This document shows, in pieces, positions 1 to 10,454 of a stretch of 64,000 bases of DNA; position 1 is the first letter of the stretch, and each line of letters begins with the position of its first letter. The stretch is from Thalassia testudinum (taxonomy: Eukaryota > Streptophyta > Magnoliopsida > Alismatales > Hydrocharitaceae), in assembly GCA_037157565.1 (NCBI GenBank), contig JAZHRO010000003.1, positions 45,273,001 to 45,337,000 of the forward strand, read 5' to 3'. The notes beneath the pieces were generated by a model, which had not been told where the DNA came from, made no database searches, and was given only the letters and a program-made list of their open reading frames with translations. The position numbers were made by a program, and so were the translations under genes.

Positions 1-395
1 AATCCTGGTTTAATCCTTTATTGAGGTTTCATAGATTTATTTATTGTTATTCAACTTTGCTGTTTTTGATTAACGGATTCCAAGGTGTTGGAAAGATCCA
101 TTTTGTTGTTATTGTTATTCTCTTCAAGATAAAAAGAGAAGTGGTTGTAAAAGAGGTTGTGCTACCTTCGTTCAAGTGGTATTATAGTGGATTGACTAGT
201 CTTGACTAGTCAGGAAAATCCTAAGATGAGAGGCTTAGGTCGTGATTTTCACTCGGTTTGGGTTTCCACACTAAATCCAGGTGTAAATTGTGCTTGACAT
301 TGTTGTGAATTTATTTCTATCTTTTATTGCATTAAGAAGCGATACTATTCACCCATCCCTTCTAGCATTCGTTCGATCCACAGGCAAAACTCACA
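1..395 (+). repeat. Copia 5' LTR, 3' portion (copy 1)
   Basis: This matches 50252-50646 and is similar to the 3' LTR segment around 13708-14098. It ends in CTCACA at 395, two bases before the PBS. The beginning of the LTR is outside the window. Confidence 0.9.
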
Positions 396-397
396 CT

Positions 398-409
398 TGG
401 TATCAGAGC
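398..409 (+). promoter_or_regulatory. Primer binding site, initiator Met-tRNA type
   Basis: TGGTATCAGAGC lies 2 bp after the LTR end. This is the usual plant Copia PBS, complementary to the 3' end of initiator tRNA-Met, where minus-strand DNA synthesis would start. Confidence 0.93.
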
Positions 410-424
410 CTAGTTGTCCAGAAG

Positions 425-2030
425 ATGTCAAAGTCATCAGTTGGCACATATGTTGAGTGGCAATCAGCTGTTCAACCTCCTCTCTTTGATGGAACGAACT
501 ACGGATACTGGAAGACTAGGATGGAAATCTTCCTAGAATCTATGGATTTCGAGGTGTGTGATGTCATTGCCTTCAAGTACACATGTTCTAAAATAAAGGA
601 AGGAGTGGCGGAGACACCAGATCAAAAGAAGATGGCAACAGACAATGCCAAAGCCATGAATGCAATCTTCTGTGGGCTTTCGAGAGTTGAATTCAATCGC
701 GTTTCTGCTTGCAAGACAGCCTACGAGATCTGGAGCATCCTCAAAGTCACCCACGAGGGGACATCTAAGGTAAAATAAACTAGAGTTAATTTACTAACAC
801 AGAATTATGAGCTTTCCAGGATGAAAAAGGGAGAATCAATGAAGGAGATGTTCACAAGATTCATGGACATCATAAACTCCCTAAGAAATCTAGATTAGGA
901 GATTAAGAATGAATCCTTGGTAAGAAAGATTCTTTGATCACTCACCAGTGATTGGGAGACCAAGACTACCGCCATACAGGAGTTGAAAGATTTGTCTACC
1001 TTAAAACTAGATGATCTTATTGGAAGCCTTATGGCCTACGAAGTTCAACTCTAACACATGAAAGAGCATGAAAATGAAGGAACTAAGAAGAAGACTATTT
1101 CCCTTGAAGCTAATCAACAAATGGAAGATTCCTCAAGTGAAGATGAAGAGGAAGACATAGCCCTCTTCTCAAGAAAATTCAGAAAATTCCTTAAGAACAA
1201 AAGAAGTTGGAGAAAGAAGAAAGAAGAAGCCAAAACTAATGTCATTATCTGCTACAACTACAAGCGAAAAGGACACATAAAGAAGGATTGTCCACTTCTC
1301 AAAAAGGAGTCAGAAAAGAAGAAGTTTCCCAGAAGAGAAGGAAAGAAAATGGCATTCGTAGCAACTAGGGATGAATCAGACTCAAGCTTAGAAGAAGAAG
1401 AAACCTTCGGAGAAGAAGCTCTCCTAGGACTAATGGCGCTAGAAGACGAGGTAACCTCTTTTTCACAAGATGAATTATTAGAAGAATTTTTTGAGATGCA
1501 TAACATAGCTAAGTCACTAAAATTGGAAAATAAAAACCTATTAAACAATTAGGGGAAGAAAAAGCACAAAAAGATATGCTTTCTCAACAAAATAAAGAGC
1601 TATATGAAGAGATCACCTCATTAAAATCACACGTAGATAATTTAAAAATGGATATAAACAAATTAAAAGAAAATTCTATGATTCTCTTAAATGATCTAGC
1701 TAAGGTTACTAAGGGAAGTAGAAACTTGCATAAGCTATTAGGAACATAAACCTAGAGCACCACAAAATTTGGGTTAGGCTACATACCTAAAAATGATCAT
1801 GAAGCATCTAGTTCTAGCCAAAACAAAGAGAAAGGTAGCGTGCCTAAACAGGCAACATCTAACCACTGTGAACCCAAACAAAAATGGGTACCAAAAACAC
1901 TATTGCAATCCTATTTTGTAGGTCAAGTAGACTATAAGAAGTGAACATATCAACAAATCAATGAAACATTGAAGCCATTCTATTGATCAGCCAAACCAAG
2001 ACCTCACAAATGCAAATCAATGATAGGAAC
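425..2030 (+). pseudogene. Copia Gag (nucleocapsid), broken
   Basis: The first ATG after the PBS is at 425 and opens a Gag frame with the typical plant Copia N-terminus (LFDGTNYGYWKTRMEIFLES). Further on, an acidic then Lys-rich stretch is followed by a CCHC zinc knuckle at about 1250-1290, written CYNYKRKGHIKKDC: the second Cys is Tyr, so the zinc site is lost. The frame carries stops at 776 (CAA to TAA), 935 (CGA to TGA) and others near 1051 and 1550, all in one reading frame with pol. Gag would form the cytoplasmic particle and bind element RNA. Copy 2 (50676 on) has the same stops, so they predate the duplication. Confidence 0.88.
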
Positions 2031-2044
2031 GAGAAGAAAAGAGA

Positions 2045-2400
2045 TGGATCATGGATAGTGGATGTTCAAAGCACATGACCAGGGAGGAAGACCTATTCCT
2101 ACAACTTCACCGCCAGGATGGTGGTATCATCACGTTTGGGAACAACTACAAAGGCCAGATTATTAGTACTGGCCAAATTGGTCACTCCACCTATTTTGAT
2201 AATGTACATTTAGTTAGTGGATTAAAACATAACCTTCTAAGTGTTAGCCAAATATGTGATAAAGGATACAAAATCACTTTCACTTCAAATGATTTTAAAA
2301 TACAAGATAAAGAAATAAAACAAACTCTTCTCAAAGGAAATCGGCATAGAGATATCTACTCTGTCAACCTCAACAAATGTGACAATCTTGAATGTCTTGT
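2045..2400 (+). pseudogene. Copia aspartic protease domain
   Basis: The domain starts WIMDSGCSKHMT at 2045-2080; DSG is the catalytic triad of retroviral-type aspartic proteases. Downstream are GQIISTGQIGH and LVSGLKHNLLSVSQICDKGY, both standard for plant Copia PR. The frame is open from about 2045 to the stop at 2519. In an active element it would cleave the Gag-Pol polyprotein. It shares frame 2 with gag upstream and integrase downstream, consistent with a single Gag-Pol polyprotein before decay. Confidence 0.88.
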
Positions 2401-2401
2401 C

Positions 2402-3290
2402 ATATCTGATGAAGAGGCAACACTTCAGCACAGACGACTAGGTCATGTTCACATGAGAAACAGTAGTAAACTTGTGAAACATGAACTTGTCAAAGGTCTA
2501 TCAAATATCAACTTTAACTGAAGAAAAGTCTATGATTCTTGTCAAGTTGGTAAACGAACTAAAAATCCCTTTCAACCAAAAAGGATAGTTAGCACTTCAC
2601 AACCTTCGGAGCTACTTCACTTAGACTTGTTCAAACCAACCAAATCCGAAAGCCTAAGCGGGTGCAGATATTGTCTAGTCATAATTGATGACTTTTTAAG
2701 ACTTACTTGGGTATCTTTCTTAAAAAGTAAAAACTTAACCATTGATGCCTTTAGTAAATTAGTTAGAAGACTACAAAATGAAAAAGGGTTTGAAGTAATT
2801 AGGATTAGGAGTGATCACAGTGGAGAATTTGAGAATGAATCCATTACCAATTTCTGTGATCAATATGGGATAAAACATGAATTTGCTTTCCCTAGAGCCG
2901 CATCTCAGAATGGTGTAGTAGAAAGGAAAAATAGAACCCTACAAGAGTGTGCCCGCACAATGTTGTGCGAGTCATAGCTGCCTCGATATTTTTAGGCAAA
3001 GGCTGTAAGCACTGCTGCTATATATCCAAAATAGGTCACTTATTAGACCTATCCTAAACAAAACACCTTTTGAACTCTATCATGGAAGAACACCTAGAAT
3101 TTCCTACGTCAGATATTTGGTTGTCGATGTTTTATACTCAATACTAAGGACAATCTTGATAAGTTTGATGCTAAAAGTTTAGAAAGAATATTCTTAGGTT
3201 ACTCAACCAGAAGTAAAGCCTATAGAGTTTTTAACAAGAATTCAGTTGTTGAGGAAACTATGCATGTATCATTTGATGAAGCATTAGCTC
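2402..3290 (+). pseudogene. Copia integrase, broken
   Basis: A GAG-pre-integrase/HHCC zinc region (LQHRRLGHVHM, then YDSCQVGKRTKNPF at 2531 on) precedes the DDE core: DLFKP with LVIIDDFLRLTWV, IRSDHSGEFEN for the second Asp, and NGVVERKNRTLQE for the Glu. The first Cys of the zinc pair is Tyr (TAT at 2531), which is a G-to-A change if the ancestor was TGT. Stops are at 2519 and after 2975, and reading shifts frame around 3020-3140. The enzyme would insert the cDNA into the host chromosome; this copy cannot. Confidence 0.87.
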
Positions 3291-5027
3291 AACCTAAATC
3301 TTTAGTAAATAATGATGATGATGAACTAGTAGAGGACGCATCAAACATTCCAGAAGAAAATGTTTCTGATGAACTACCTAGAGATATTTCCTATGTAAAA
3401 GACCATCCAAGAGAATTGTTGATGGGAGAACTGTCTAAAGGAGTTCAAACTAGATCTTCTTTTAATAGTTTAGCTTTTACTGCATTTGTTTCTCAATTAG
3501 AACCCAAAAATGTCAAGGAAGCCTTTTCTAATAGTTACTGGATTATTACAATGGAAGATGAATTGAATCAATTCAAAAGAAATAATGTATGGAAACTTGT
3601 TCTAAGGCCTGAATCTCAGACCATTATAGGAACCAAGTGGATCTTTAGGAATAAACTTAATGAATCAGGAGATGTAGTTAGAAATAAAGCTGGACTTGTG
3701 GCCTAAGGGTATAATCAAGAAGGAATTAATTTTGATGAAACATATGCTCCCATAGCTCACCTAGAATCTATTAGGATGCTGCTAGCCTTTGCCGCCCATA
3801 TGAAATTCAAACTTTTTTAAATGGATGTCAAAAGTGCTTTCCTAAATGGATTCATCAAGGAAGAAGTCTACATTAAACAACCTCCAGGTTTTGAAGATAA
3901 AAATCCAGACTCTGTATATAAACTGAACAAAGCATTATATGGTCTAAAACAAGCTCCATGAGCTTGGTATGAAAGATTAAAATCCTATCTAATTGAAAAT
4001 GAGTTTAAAATTGGTAAAATAGATCCAACTTTATTTACAAAAAGAAAAGAAGATAATCTCTTAATAATACAAATATATGTTAATGATATTATTTTCGGTG
4101 CTACTAATGATCTGTTATGCCAAGAATTTGCAAAGGAAATGCAGGATCAGTTTGAAATGAGCATGATGGGAGAACTTCAGTTCTTTCTTGGACTTCAAAT
4201 TGACCAGCTATCCTTTGGAATCTTCATATCTCAAACCAAGTACACTATGGAGATCTTGAAGAAATTCTTTATTGACAAAGTAAAGGGTAAAGACACGCTA
4301 ATGGCAGCCTCTACACAATTAAAATCTGACTAAATAGGTAAATCTGTAGATCAGAAATTATATAGAAGTATGATAGGATCATTATTATACTTGACTGCTA
4401 GTAGACCTGATATCCTCTTTTGTACTTGTTTGTGTGCTCGCTTTCAAGTAAACCCTAAAGAACTACATTTAAATGCTGTCAAAAGAATACTTAGATATTT
4501 AAACAGCACACAAGACCTAGGACTTTTCTATCCAAAGTCAGACACATTGGAATTATATTCCTTTTGTGATGCTGATTATGCAGGTAGCTTTACAGACAGA
4601 AAGAGTACTAGTGGAACGTGTTAATTTCTCGAAAATTCCCTAGTCTCTTGGTTCTATAGAAAATAAAATACTATTTCACTCTCCACAATAGAAGCAAAAT
4701 ATGTAGCTGCATCTTTAGCTTGTTCACAACTATTTTGGATGAAACAAACTTTACAAGATTTTGGACTATCCTACAAAAATAATAAAATACTATATGACAA
4801 CACTAGTGCAATCAACTTATCTAAGAATCCAGTACAACATTCTAGGACTAAACATATTGATGTAAAACATCACTTTCTTAGAGACTGTCTTAAAAGGAGA
4901 GATTAACCTAGAATTTGTTAAAACAGAAAATCAATTAGTTGATATATTCACAAAACCTTTGCCAAAAGAAAGATTCAATCAAATTTGTCATTCACTAGGA
5001 TTATCACAACTAAAAGAACTTAATTGA
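3291..5027 (+). pseudogene. Copia reverse transcriptase and RNase H, broken
   Basis: RT begins around 3490 (EPKNVKEAFSNSYWIITMEDE) and continues through [26 protein letters not shown] and GELQFFLGLQI. The catalytic YVDD reads YVND (AAT at 4082), which should abolish activity. Stops at 3704 (CAA to TAA), 3818 (CAA to TAA) and 3959 (CGA to TGA) interrupt it. RNase H follows from 4340 (SRPDILFCTCLCARFQ, SFCDADYAGSFTDRKSTSGT, EAKYVAASLACSQ, then the usual KHIDVKHHFLRD). The reading ends at TGA 5025 after a frame change. Copy 2 differs by single-base deletions near 4604 and 4735. Confidence 0.88.
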
Positions 5028-5981
5028 CTTGATTGATTGATTTATTTTTCTATCGTTAATCAATCAATTTTTTAAATTGATCAACTAATACGTTTTAATC
5101 GATGAAAATACCTATTTGATCGACCAAATTCTTTGCTGGAAATTTCCCTCCAAAAATTAGAGTTTTGATCGATCAACTTGGTTATTTGATTGACCAATTT
5201 GGTTTGGCAGGAATTTTCCATCCAATCGTTTAAACTCTGATCGACCAATTAACATATTTGATTGATCATTTCAAGTTTTGATCGACCAAAACTGGGTGTT
5301 TCAGTTTTCGAGATTATGATCTTTTTATCTCGAATCTCACTCCAAATCAACCCTAACAACCTTGATAACTGTGATTAACATCCTAAAATATTCTTACCTA
5401 TTTTACTAATCACATTTTCTATAAAAACACATGGTTTTTACCTTCAAACCTATTCTTTTTAATACCTTACCCCACCTATTGGTCCCCACATTCTCTCCAC
5501 AACACAACCAACATACCCATCTGACCCCATTTCTCCTCCTCTGGCAAACTTGATTGACCAACTTGCCATCTCCGACCATCGCCGCAATGATGCTATGCCC
5601 TCGTCACACGTCCTCCATGCTCTCACAACCTCCGACTGCTCTCCACACAACCTCCTTTGATCGATCAATCCTTGATCGATCTTGGTACACTCTAAAACTT
5701 AGTGAAATCCGTCCCTTGTTGGATTTTTACTTAAATATTAGATGTGCTATGTTGTGGTCTAATATTTACTTGGTTTCTTGTATGATTACTTGTGAAATCG
5801 AGTAATATAAGTGAGCAAAACATCTGTTCCAATCTCATTTTTATCGAGCCTGACTTCTTTTGGTCGACCAAATTTCTTGGTTGATCAACCAAAAGTCAAA
5901 TTTTCCAGAACCTCAACCAGTTCATTTTTGATCAACCGATCAAACTCTTTTGATTGACCAACATGTTTTTGCGAAATTTGA
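5028..5981. repeat. Non-coding spacer with TTGATCGACCAA-type palindromic repeats
   Basis: No convincing gene. About a dozen variants of TTGATCGACCAA, TTGATCGATCAA and TTGATTGACCAA are scattered from 5035 to 5965, mixed with CT-rich sequence. The same motif family recurs in the LTRs (7670-7720, 13375-13540), so LTR and spacer share repeats. Confidence 0.75.
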
Positions 5982-7134
5982 ATGGCTCCAAAATGTGCAC
6001 GTACATCCTCTTCATCTCATCGTGATGACACTTTTGCTCGTTTCTTCATCACTGAGGCCACACTGACTGTTTTTCTCTAATTGCAAAATTTTCACCACAT
6101 GTTGGTAGACCTGTTGACTTTACATACTTTGAGTCTATATTCCCTGGGATTCGTGAAAAATTTGCCTACCACCAGATTTTACATCTTTTTGAATGGAACT
6201 TTTACGTAGGATCCATGAACAGCTGCATACCCGGTGTTGACCCTATGGCCTGTCACCTATTTTATGCCAATATGAAATATATAGGTGAGGGTTTCAACAT
6301 CGAGTTGACCTCGAATGTCTGTGGTATAGAGGTTCTGGTCAACGCAGATGCTTTTTCTGAGATTCTTGGATGTCCATCTGTTGGTCCCACTTTTCTTGAG
6401 CTACACTAGCAGACACAGATGGATACCATTAGGGAGACCCTGCTCACTCCCTCTCATTTTGACTTGGCTGATCTAGCCAAGTCACCATATTTTCATCGTC
6501 TACCCAGATTTCATAAGAGATTTCTTAATAGTAGTAGCCACAGTAGTAGCAGCAGGAACCATCAGCAGTTCCTCCTCCTTTCCCACCTTATGAGAACTTT
6601 ACAGCAACATGTCCTCCAGTGCGACCGTCTCCATCCTTCTACAACCAGGACTAGAGCCTCTTGGACAGACCTTTCTTAGGCAAGGATTTTGTGAGTATTC
6701 AAGATGTGACAAATGGTATTTCCTTGATGATGCATCAGTAGAGGGAGATCAATTTGATGATGATGCACCATGGGCATCAGGTATCAGACTACCTGAATGC
6801 TCAAAGTCAGCTCTTGGATAGACTTGGAGAGTCTATTCATGACATACATTAGTAGCTTCATTGACCTCCTCGACCCCTCTAATCTACTACCATGCCTCCA
6901 TCCTCTGCAGCATCTCCTCCTCCTCCACCTACTACTTCAGTAGTAGCAGTAATAGATCAGTAGGTTACATCGCCTCATAGGACATTTAAGTAGCTGACAC
7001 CCAGGTCATCAGCTCAGCATCGCCTATGTCCTGATCAGCCTGCCTCTTTCGAGAGATCAGATTCGCTGGATCTTGAGTTCGACACAGATCTTCAGAGCAC
7101 GATGGATGCCTTCATGGCATCATTAGATGATTAG
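5982..7134 (+). pseudogene. Extra 3' ORF downstream of pol (env-like position), broken
   Basis: The ATG at 5982 starts MAPKCARTSSSSHRDD, followed by a globular stretch with YHQILHLFEWNFYVGSMNS and EGFNIELTSNVCGIEV. A one-base deletion near 6063 shifts the frame in this copy; copy 2 lacks it. A TAG at 6407 is followed in frame by QTQMDTIRETLLTPSHFDL, and a Ser/Pro/Asp-rich tail runs through further stops to SLDD-stop at 7132. The opening resembles plant transposon-associated proteins found in many retroelements. Extra ORFs at this place in sireviruses are often called env-like from position only; I see no clear signal peptide or membrane span, so I do not claim an envelope function. Confidence 0.6.
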
Positions 7135-7317
7135 ATTTATCTTTACTTAGGTTTTTGTTGGCATGTACAACGTAATTATTTCTTTCTCAGAATAATTTTA
7201 TTTTTATGCACTGATTATCTAGACTCTTCATATATGCATGAATGATTATCTCTCTCAGTTAAATGTTACTCTCTTAGTTAATGCATGTTTAAATTTATCT
7301 TGCTATTTTTACATGCT

Positions 7318-7445
7318 TAAGGGGAAGTTGAATGAAAATAACATAGCAGCATGTTTTACTTTTTGCTGAAAAAAAAGGGGGAGATATTATGCATAACTGT
7401 TTAAATTTCATAATTATAATTTTGTTGTCATAAAAAAGGGGAGAA
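7318..7445 (+). promoter_or_regulatory. Repeated polypurine tracts upstream of Copia 3' LTR
   Basis: Three purine runs precede the LTR: AAGGGGAAG near 7319, AAAAAAAAGGGGGAGA at 7369-7384, and AAAAAAGGGGAGAA at 7432-7445 directly against the LTR start at 7446. The last would prime plus-strand DNA synthesis. Multiple copies of this tract are a described sirevirus trait. Copy 2 has one more G in the last tract. Confidence 0.87.
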
Positions 7446-7724
7446 TGTAAGCACCTCTGTTTTGATGCACCAAAATTATGTTTATTGCTACATTGATATT
7501 TCAGGACCATGTAGGATTCAAGCTTCTCTTTTGGATCAAGTTCAGATGGTTGCAGATGTGTACCATTTTCATTTTTATTTGAGTCTAGTATATCATTGTA
7601 AGGAACCTCAAATATAAAACAATCAAATAGTTTTTCGCACTTCTTTGAAAACCAACTTTTATGGTTTCTGATTGACCAATATTTGCTTTTCATCAACCAA
7701 AATCGATTGATCGACCAACCAACT
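7446..7724 (+). repeat. Copia 3' LTR, first part (copy 1)
   Basis: It starts TGTAAGCACC after the PPT and aligns with the 5' LTR start at 49637. It is interrupted at 7724 by Gypsy A and resumes at 13372. Confidence 0.93.
7720..7724. repeat. Target-site duplication of Gypsy A (left), CAACT
   Basis: CAACT lies just left of Gypsy A and is repeated at 13367-13371. The uninterrupted LTR at 49637-50646 has one CAACT at this place. Confidence 0.93.
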
Positions 7725-8174
7725 TGATGTGCATACATCTAAATAGCCAAAAATGTCTATTAATGCATGTTCTTTGTACCATTCTAGCATCATGCATTGT
7801 AGATATTGCATAACACGCATAATCATGTATTTAGGTCAATTGTACAAATTGTATAGCAATTATCTCCTTTTATTTCCAGGGGCATGGCAACTTTTAATCA
7901 GGGCCTCAAACTGAGGATCCAACTATATGAATCTGATTAGGGTGACAACTAGAGTTCAACGACTCCAAGATCGCCCCGATCAGACATCCGTAGCATCAGA
8001 CATAGTCCAAGGAAGCTTAGAGATCAAGGGCCAAGATGGTGTCAATCCACACTTCAAATGACAAATTCGATCACATGGATGGATTTGGAGTGATAATCGC
8101 AGCCTAACAGTGTGAAAATCGGTCCAATCTGACATCCGTGGCACCATCTACAATATAAAGGAGATGGACAGTCA

Positions 8175-8293
8175 GGATGGTGCCACGTGGCACCATCCCA
8201 ACCATTTGCACCCGGCCGCCCCCTCCGCTCAACTCCTGAATGCTCATATGACGTGAGATCTTGGCTGTTGGATGAAGATCCAATAGCCAAGAT
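8175..8293. repeat. Perfect 24-bp G-box palindrome and 16-bp hairpin in Gypsy A LTR
   Basis: 8175-8198 is a perfect 24-bp palindrome centred on CCACGTGG. 8258-8273 and 8278-8293 are 16-nt arms around the tetraloop GAAG with one mismatch. The 3' LTR keeps both with one or two changes (12139-12162 and about 12220-12260), and element B' has related forms in its LTR. Confidence 0.9.
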
Positions 8294-8326
8294 TAGCTGA
8301 GTGCAAAAGCAGCGTCGCGCCTCAAA

Positions 8327-8395
8327 CCGCTGCGTAGCGCAGTGGTTAAGGCACTGCTCATGCAAAGAGCACGAGTTCGAGCCGCCGTAAAGTGC
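8327..8395 (+). other. tRNA-like sequence with A-box and B-box inside Gypsy A LTR
   Basis: TAGCGCAGTGG (8335-8345) fits a Pol III A box and GTTCGAGCC (8375-8383) a B box, 30 bp apart. Between them TGCTC and GAGCA form a perfect 5-bp stem around the 7-nt loop ATGCAAA, which would read anticodon GCA (Cys). The acceptor and T stems do not pair well, so it is not a working tRNA gene. It may be a captured tRNA or a SINE head. Confidence 0.7.
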
Positions 8396-8547
8396 TTCTC
8401 CTCGCATGGATGTGCACGATCTCGACCACACGAACAGTTAGGAACGACCCAGATCGTCCAATCGGATGCACGTGCAATTGAATGCCCAGTTTCACGCTTG
8501 ATCCCTCGCACGGGTGTGCGAAGTTGAAGTAGTCGAGGAGCAACCTG

Positions 8548-8693
8548 AGCCGTCCAATTTTTCAATTGGACGGCTGAGACTGCTTGGTCGTGTGTATGCG
8601 TTGGCATGCGGGAGAGGAGGAGACAACAGGTGCGTGCAAAGCTGTGGCGACGTGGGGTCTTTAGTGATGCTTAAATCCGTCACTAAAGACCCC
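8548..8693. repeat. Two perfect hairpins in Gypsy A LTR
   Basis: 8548-8559 (AGCCGTCCAATT) pairs perfectly with 8564-8575 around TTTC. 8654-8667 (GGGGTCTTTAGTGA) pairs perfectly with 8680-8693 around 12 nt. Both lie between the tRNA-like stretch and the TATA-like box. Confidence 0.9.
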
Positions 8694-8829
8694 CTCATTT
8701 AATGTTTTAAATATGTAATGACAAAATTGCCCCCAATCCTTGCAACTATAAATCGAGACCCCTACCCTACAAAATTCTCATCCCTTCCTTCACCTCTCTC
8801 CCTCTCCAAGGCTCTAGGGAAGCTTGTCC

Positions 8830-10286
8830 AATGGATTCGATGGATTCTTCTACTTCAAGAATTTGATCTTGAAATTAAAGATAAATCCGAGGCACAGAAT
8901 GTGTTGGCAGATCATCTTTTGAGACTTCTAAGTGATTCTTCTCTTCCGGATATTCTAATTGCTGATACTTTTTCGGACAAAACTATTCTTGCAGTATCAG
9001 GTGTCCAAACTCCGTGGTTTGCAGACATTGCAAATTATTTGGTCGTTGGTCAAATCCCTCAGGATTGGACCAAGCAACAACGAGATAGGCTCAAATCTGA
9101 GGCCAAATATTACTTCTAGGAGGACCTTGAACTGTATTGCATCGACTCTAATCAGATTATTCGTCGATGTGTTCTGGAGAATGAATTCAAAAGTATACTT
9201 GAGTTCTGCCATGCATCTACATGTGGTGGACATTTCTCCGGGAAAAAGATGGCTGAAAAGATTTTGCAATCTGGATTCTATTGGCAGTCTTTATTCGAAG
9301 ATGCCCAGGAATTCTCGAGGTCATGTTCCTGAAGCCAGGCACTTGGGATCATAACCAAGAGAGACACCTGATTCTTCCCGTCGAAATCTTCGACATTTGA
9401 GGCATCGATTTCATGGGACCTTTCTCCCTTCATTTGGACACCAGTACATTCTCATCGCTATTGATTATGTGTCCATGTGGATCGAGGCTATTCCCACTCG
9501 AACCAATGACCACAAGGTGGTCATCGATTTCGTCAAGAAGAACATTTTCAGTCGGTTCAGGATTCCGAGGGCCATCATCAACGATGTTGGTACTCACTTC
9601 ACTACTGCCCTAGTTCCATAATTTACTGGCAAAATACAGGGTAAATCACAGAATCTCCACACCTTACCACCCCCAGATGAATGGACATGCCGAGATCTTC
9701 AATCGGGAGATCAAGAATATTCTTCAGAAAACAGTTAGGCCTGATCGTAAAGCTGGACTCAAAAGTTTGTGGATGCTCTTTGGGCTTACCGTACAGCATA
9801 CAAAATGCCTATCGACATGTCACCATTTCATCTGGTGTATGGAAAGGCATGCCATTTACCCGTAGAAATTGAACATAGGGCATTCTAGGTAATCAAGCAG
9901 TGTAATTTGGATTTGAGTTTAGCCGAAAATACTAGGAAACTCCAACTATCTGAGTTGGAGGAGCTTAGAAATGACGCTTATGAGAATGCCAAGATCTGTA
10001 AGGCTCAGACCAAAGCTTTTCATGACTAATTGATATCCCGCAAGAGCTTTGAGCCAAACCAGAAGGTCTGGCTCTTTGATTCTCGACTTAAGCTCTTTCC
10101 TGGCAAACTTAGGTCAAAATGGAATGGCCCGTTCATTATTGATCAGATATTTCCAAATGGGCCATTTAGATCTCTAACCCAAAGATGGGTAATTCATTTA
10201 AAGTCAACGGTCAATGTCTGAAGCCTTTTATTGACTGTATTGTTCCAGAACCAGTCTCAGACACGGTTGCTCTAATCACATTGTGA
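8830..10286 (+). pseudogene. Gypsy A pol remnant: end of RNase H plus integrase
   Basis: Starts with WIRWILLLQEFDLEIKDKSE and ADHLLRLL, the RNase H/integrase linker of Athila-type pol. Then FCHAST and GGHFSGKKMAEKI (zinc region), FHGT/DFMGPF for the first core Asp, IAIDYVSMWIEAIPTRTNDHK, FSRFRIPRAIINDVGTHF for the second Asp, and [16 protein letters not shown] for the Glu. The end is PFIDCIVPEPVSDTVALITL and TGA at 10284. Stops at 9117, 9398 and 9886 each replace a Trp expected in the family (TGG to TAG or TGA). At least two frameshifts are present; the CC/C length change near 9607 differs between copies. Confidence 0.87.
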
Positions 10287-10419
10287 TTTCTTTGGCTAAA
10301 CTTCGCCTAGCTGATGGCATTAAACTCAACAGATGTATAGTTAGACTTAGAGCTGACCCAAGCATCATATTCAGGTGATATCTTCCACATTCTACCCTTC
10401 CTTTCATGTCTTTTATTCT

Positions 10420-10454
10420 CAATGCGGACATTGCATCAGCTAGGCATGGGGGGG
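10420..10454 (+). promoter_or_regulatory. Internal hairpin plus polypurine module, Gypsy A
   Basis: CAATG, loop CGGA, CATTG (10420-10433) is followed by TAGGCATGGGGGGG (10441-10454). It has the same layout as the LTR-proximal module 1.2 kb downstream. It may be a second plus-strand priming site; this is inference. Confidence 0.7.

Larger units (their letters stand above)
7725..8829 (+). repeat. Gypsy A 5' LTR, truncated
   Basis: Aligns with the first 1.1 kb of the 3' LTR at 11686 until CTTGTCC at about 8829, where sequence jumps into pol. A TATA-like CTATAAAT lies at about 8747. The rest of the LTR and the PBS are missing. Confidence 0.9.

Noticed and set aside
5554..5805. 83-residue frame after Copia pol as a gene (also 55804-56055)
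   Set aside because: Lies in repeat-rich spacer with no known similarity; the same region has an equally long frame on the other strand.
8334..8400. Functional tRNA-Cys gene
   Set aside because: A and B boxes and anticodon arm fit, but acceptor and T stems do not pair and the 3' LTR copy is decayed.
8293..8698. Overlapping 60-125-residue frames in Gypsy A LTR
   Set aside because: They overlap in several frames on both strands and are caused by the inverted repeats; no domains.
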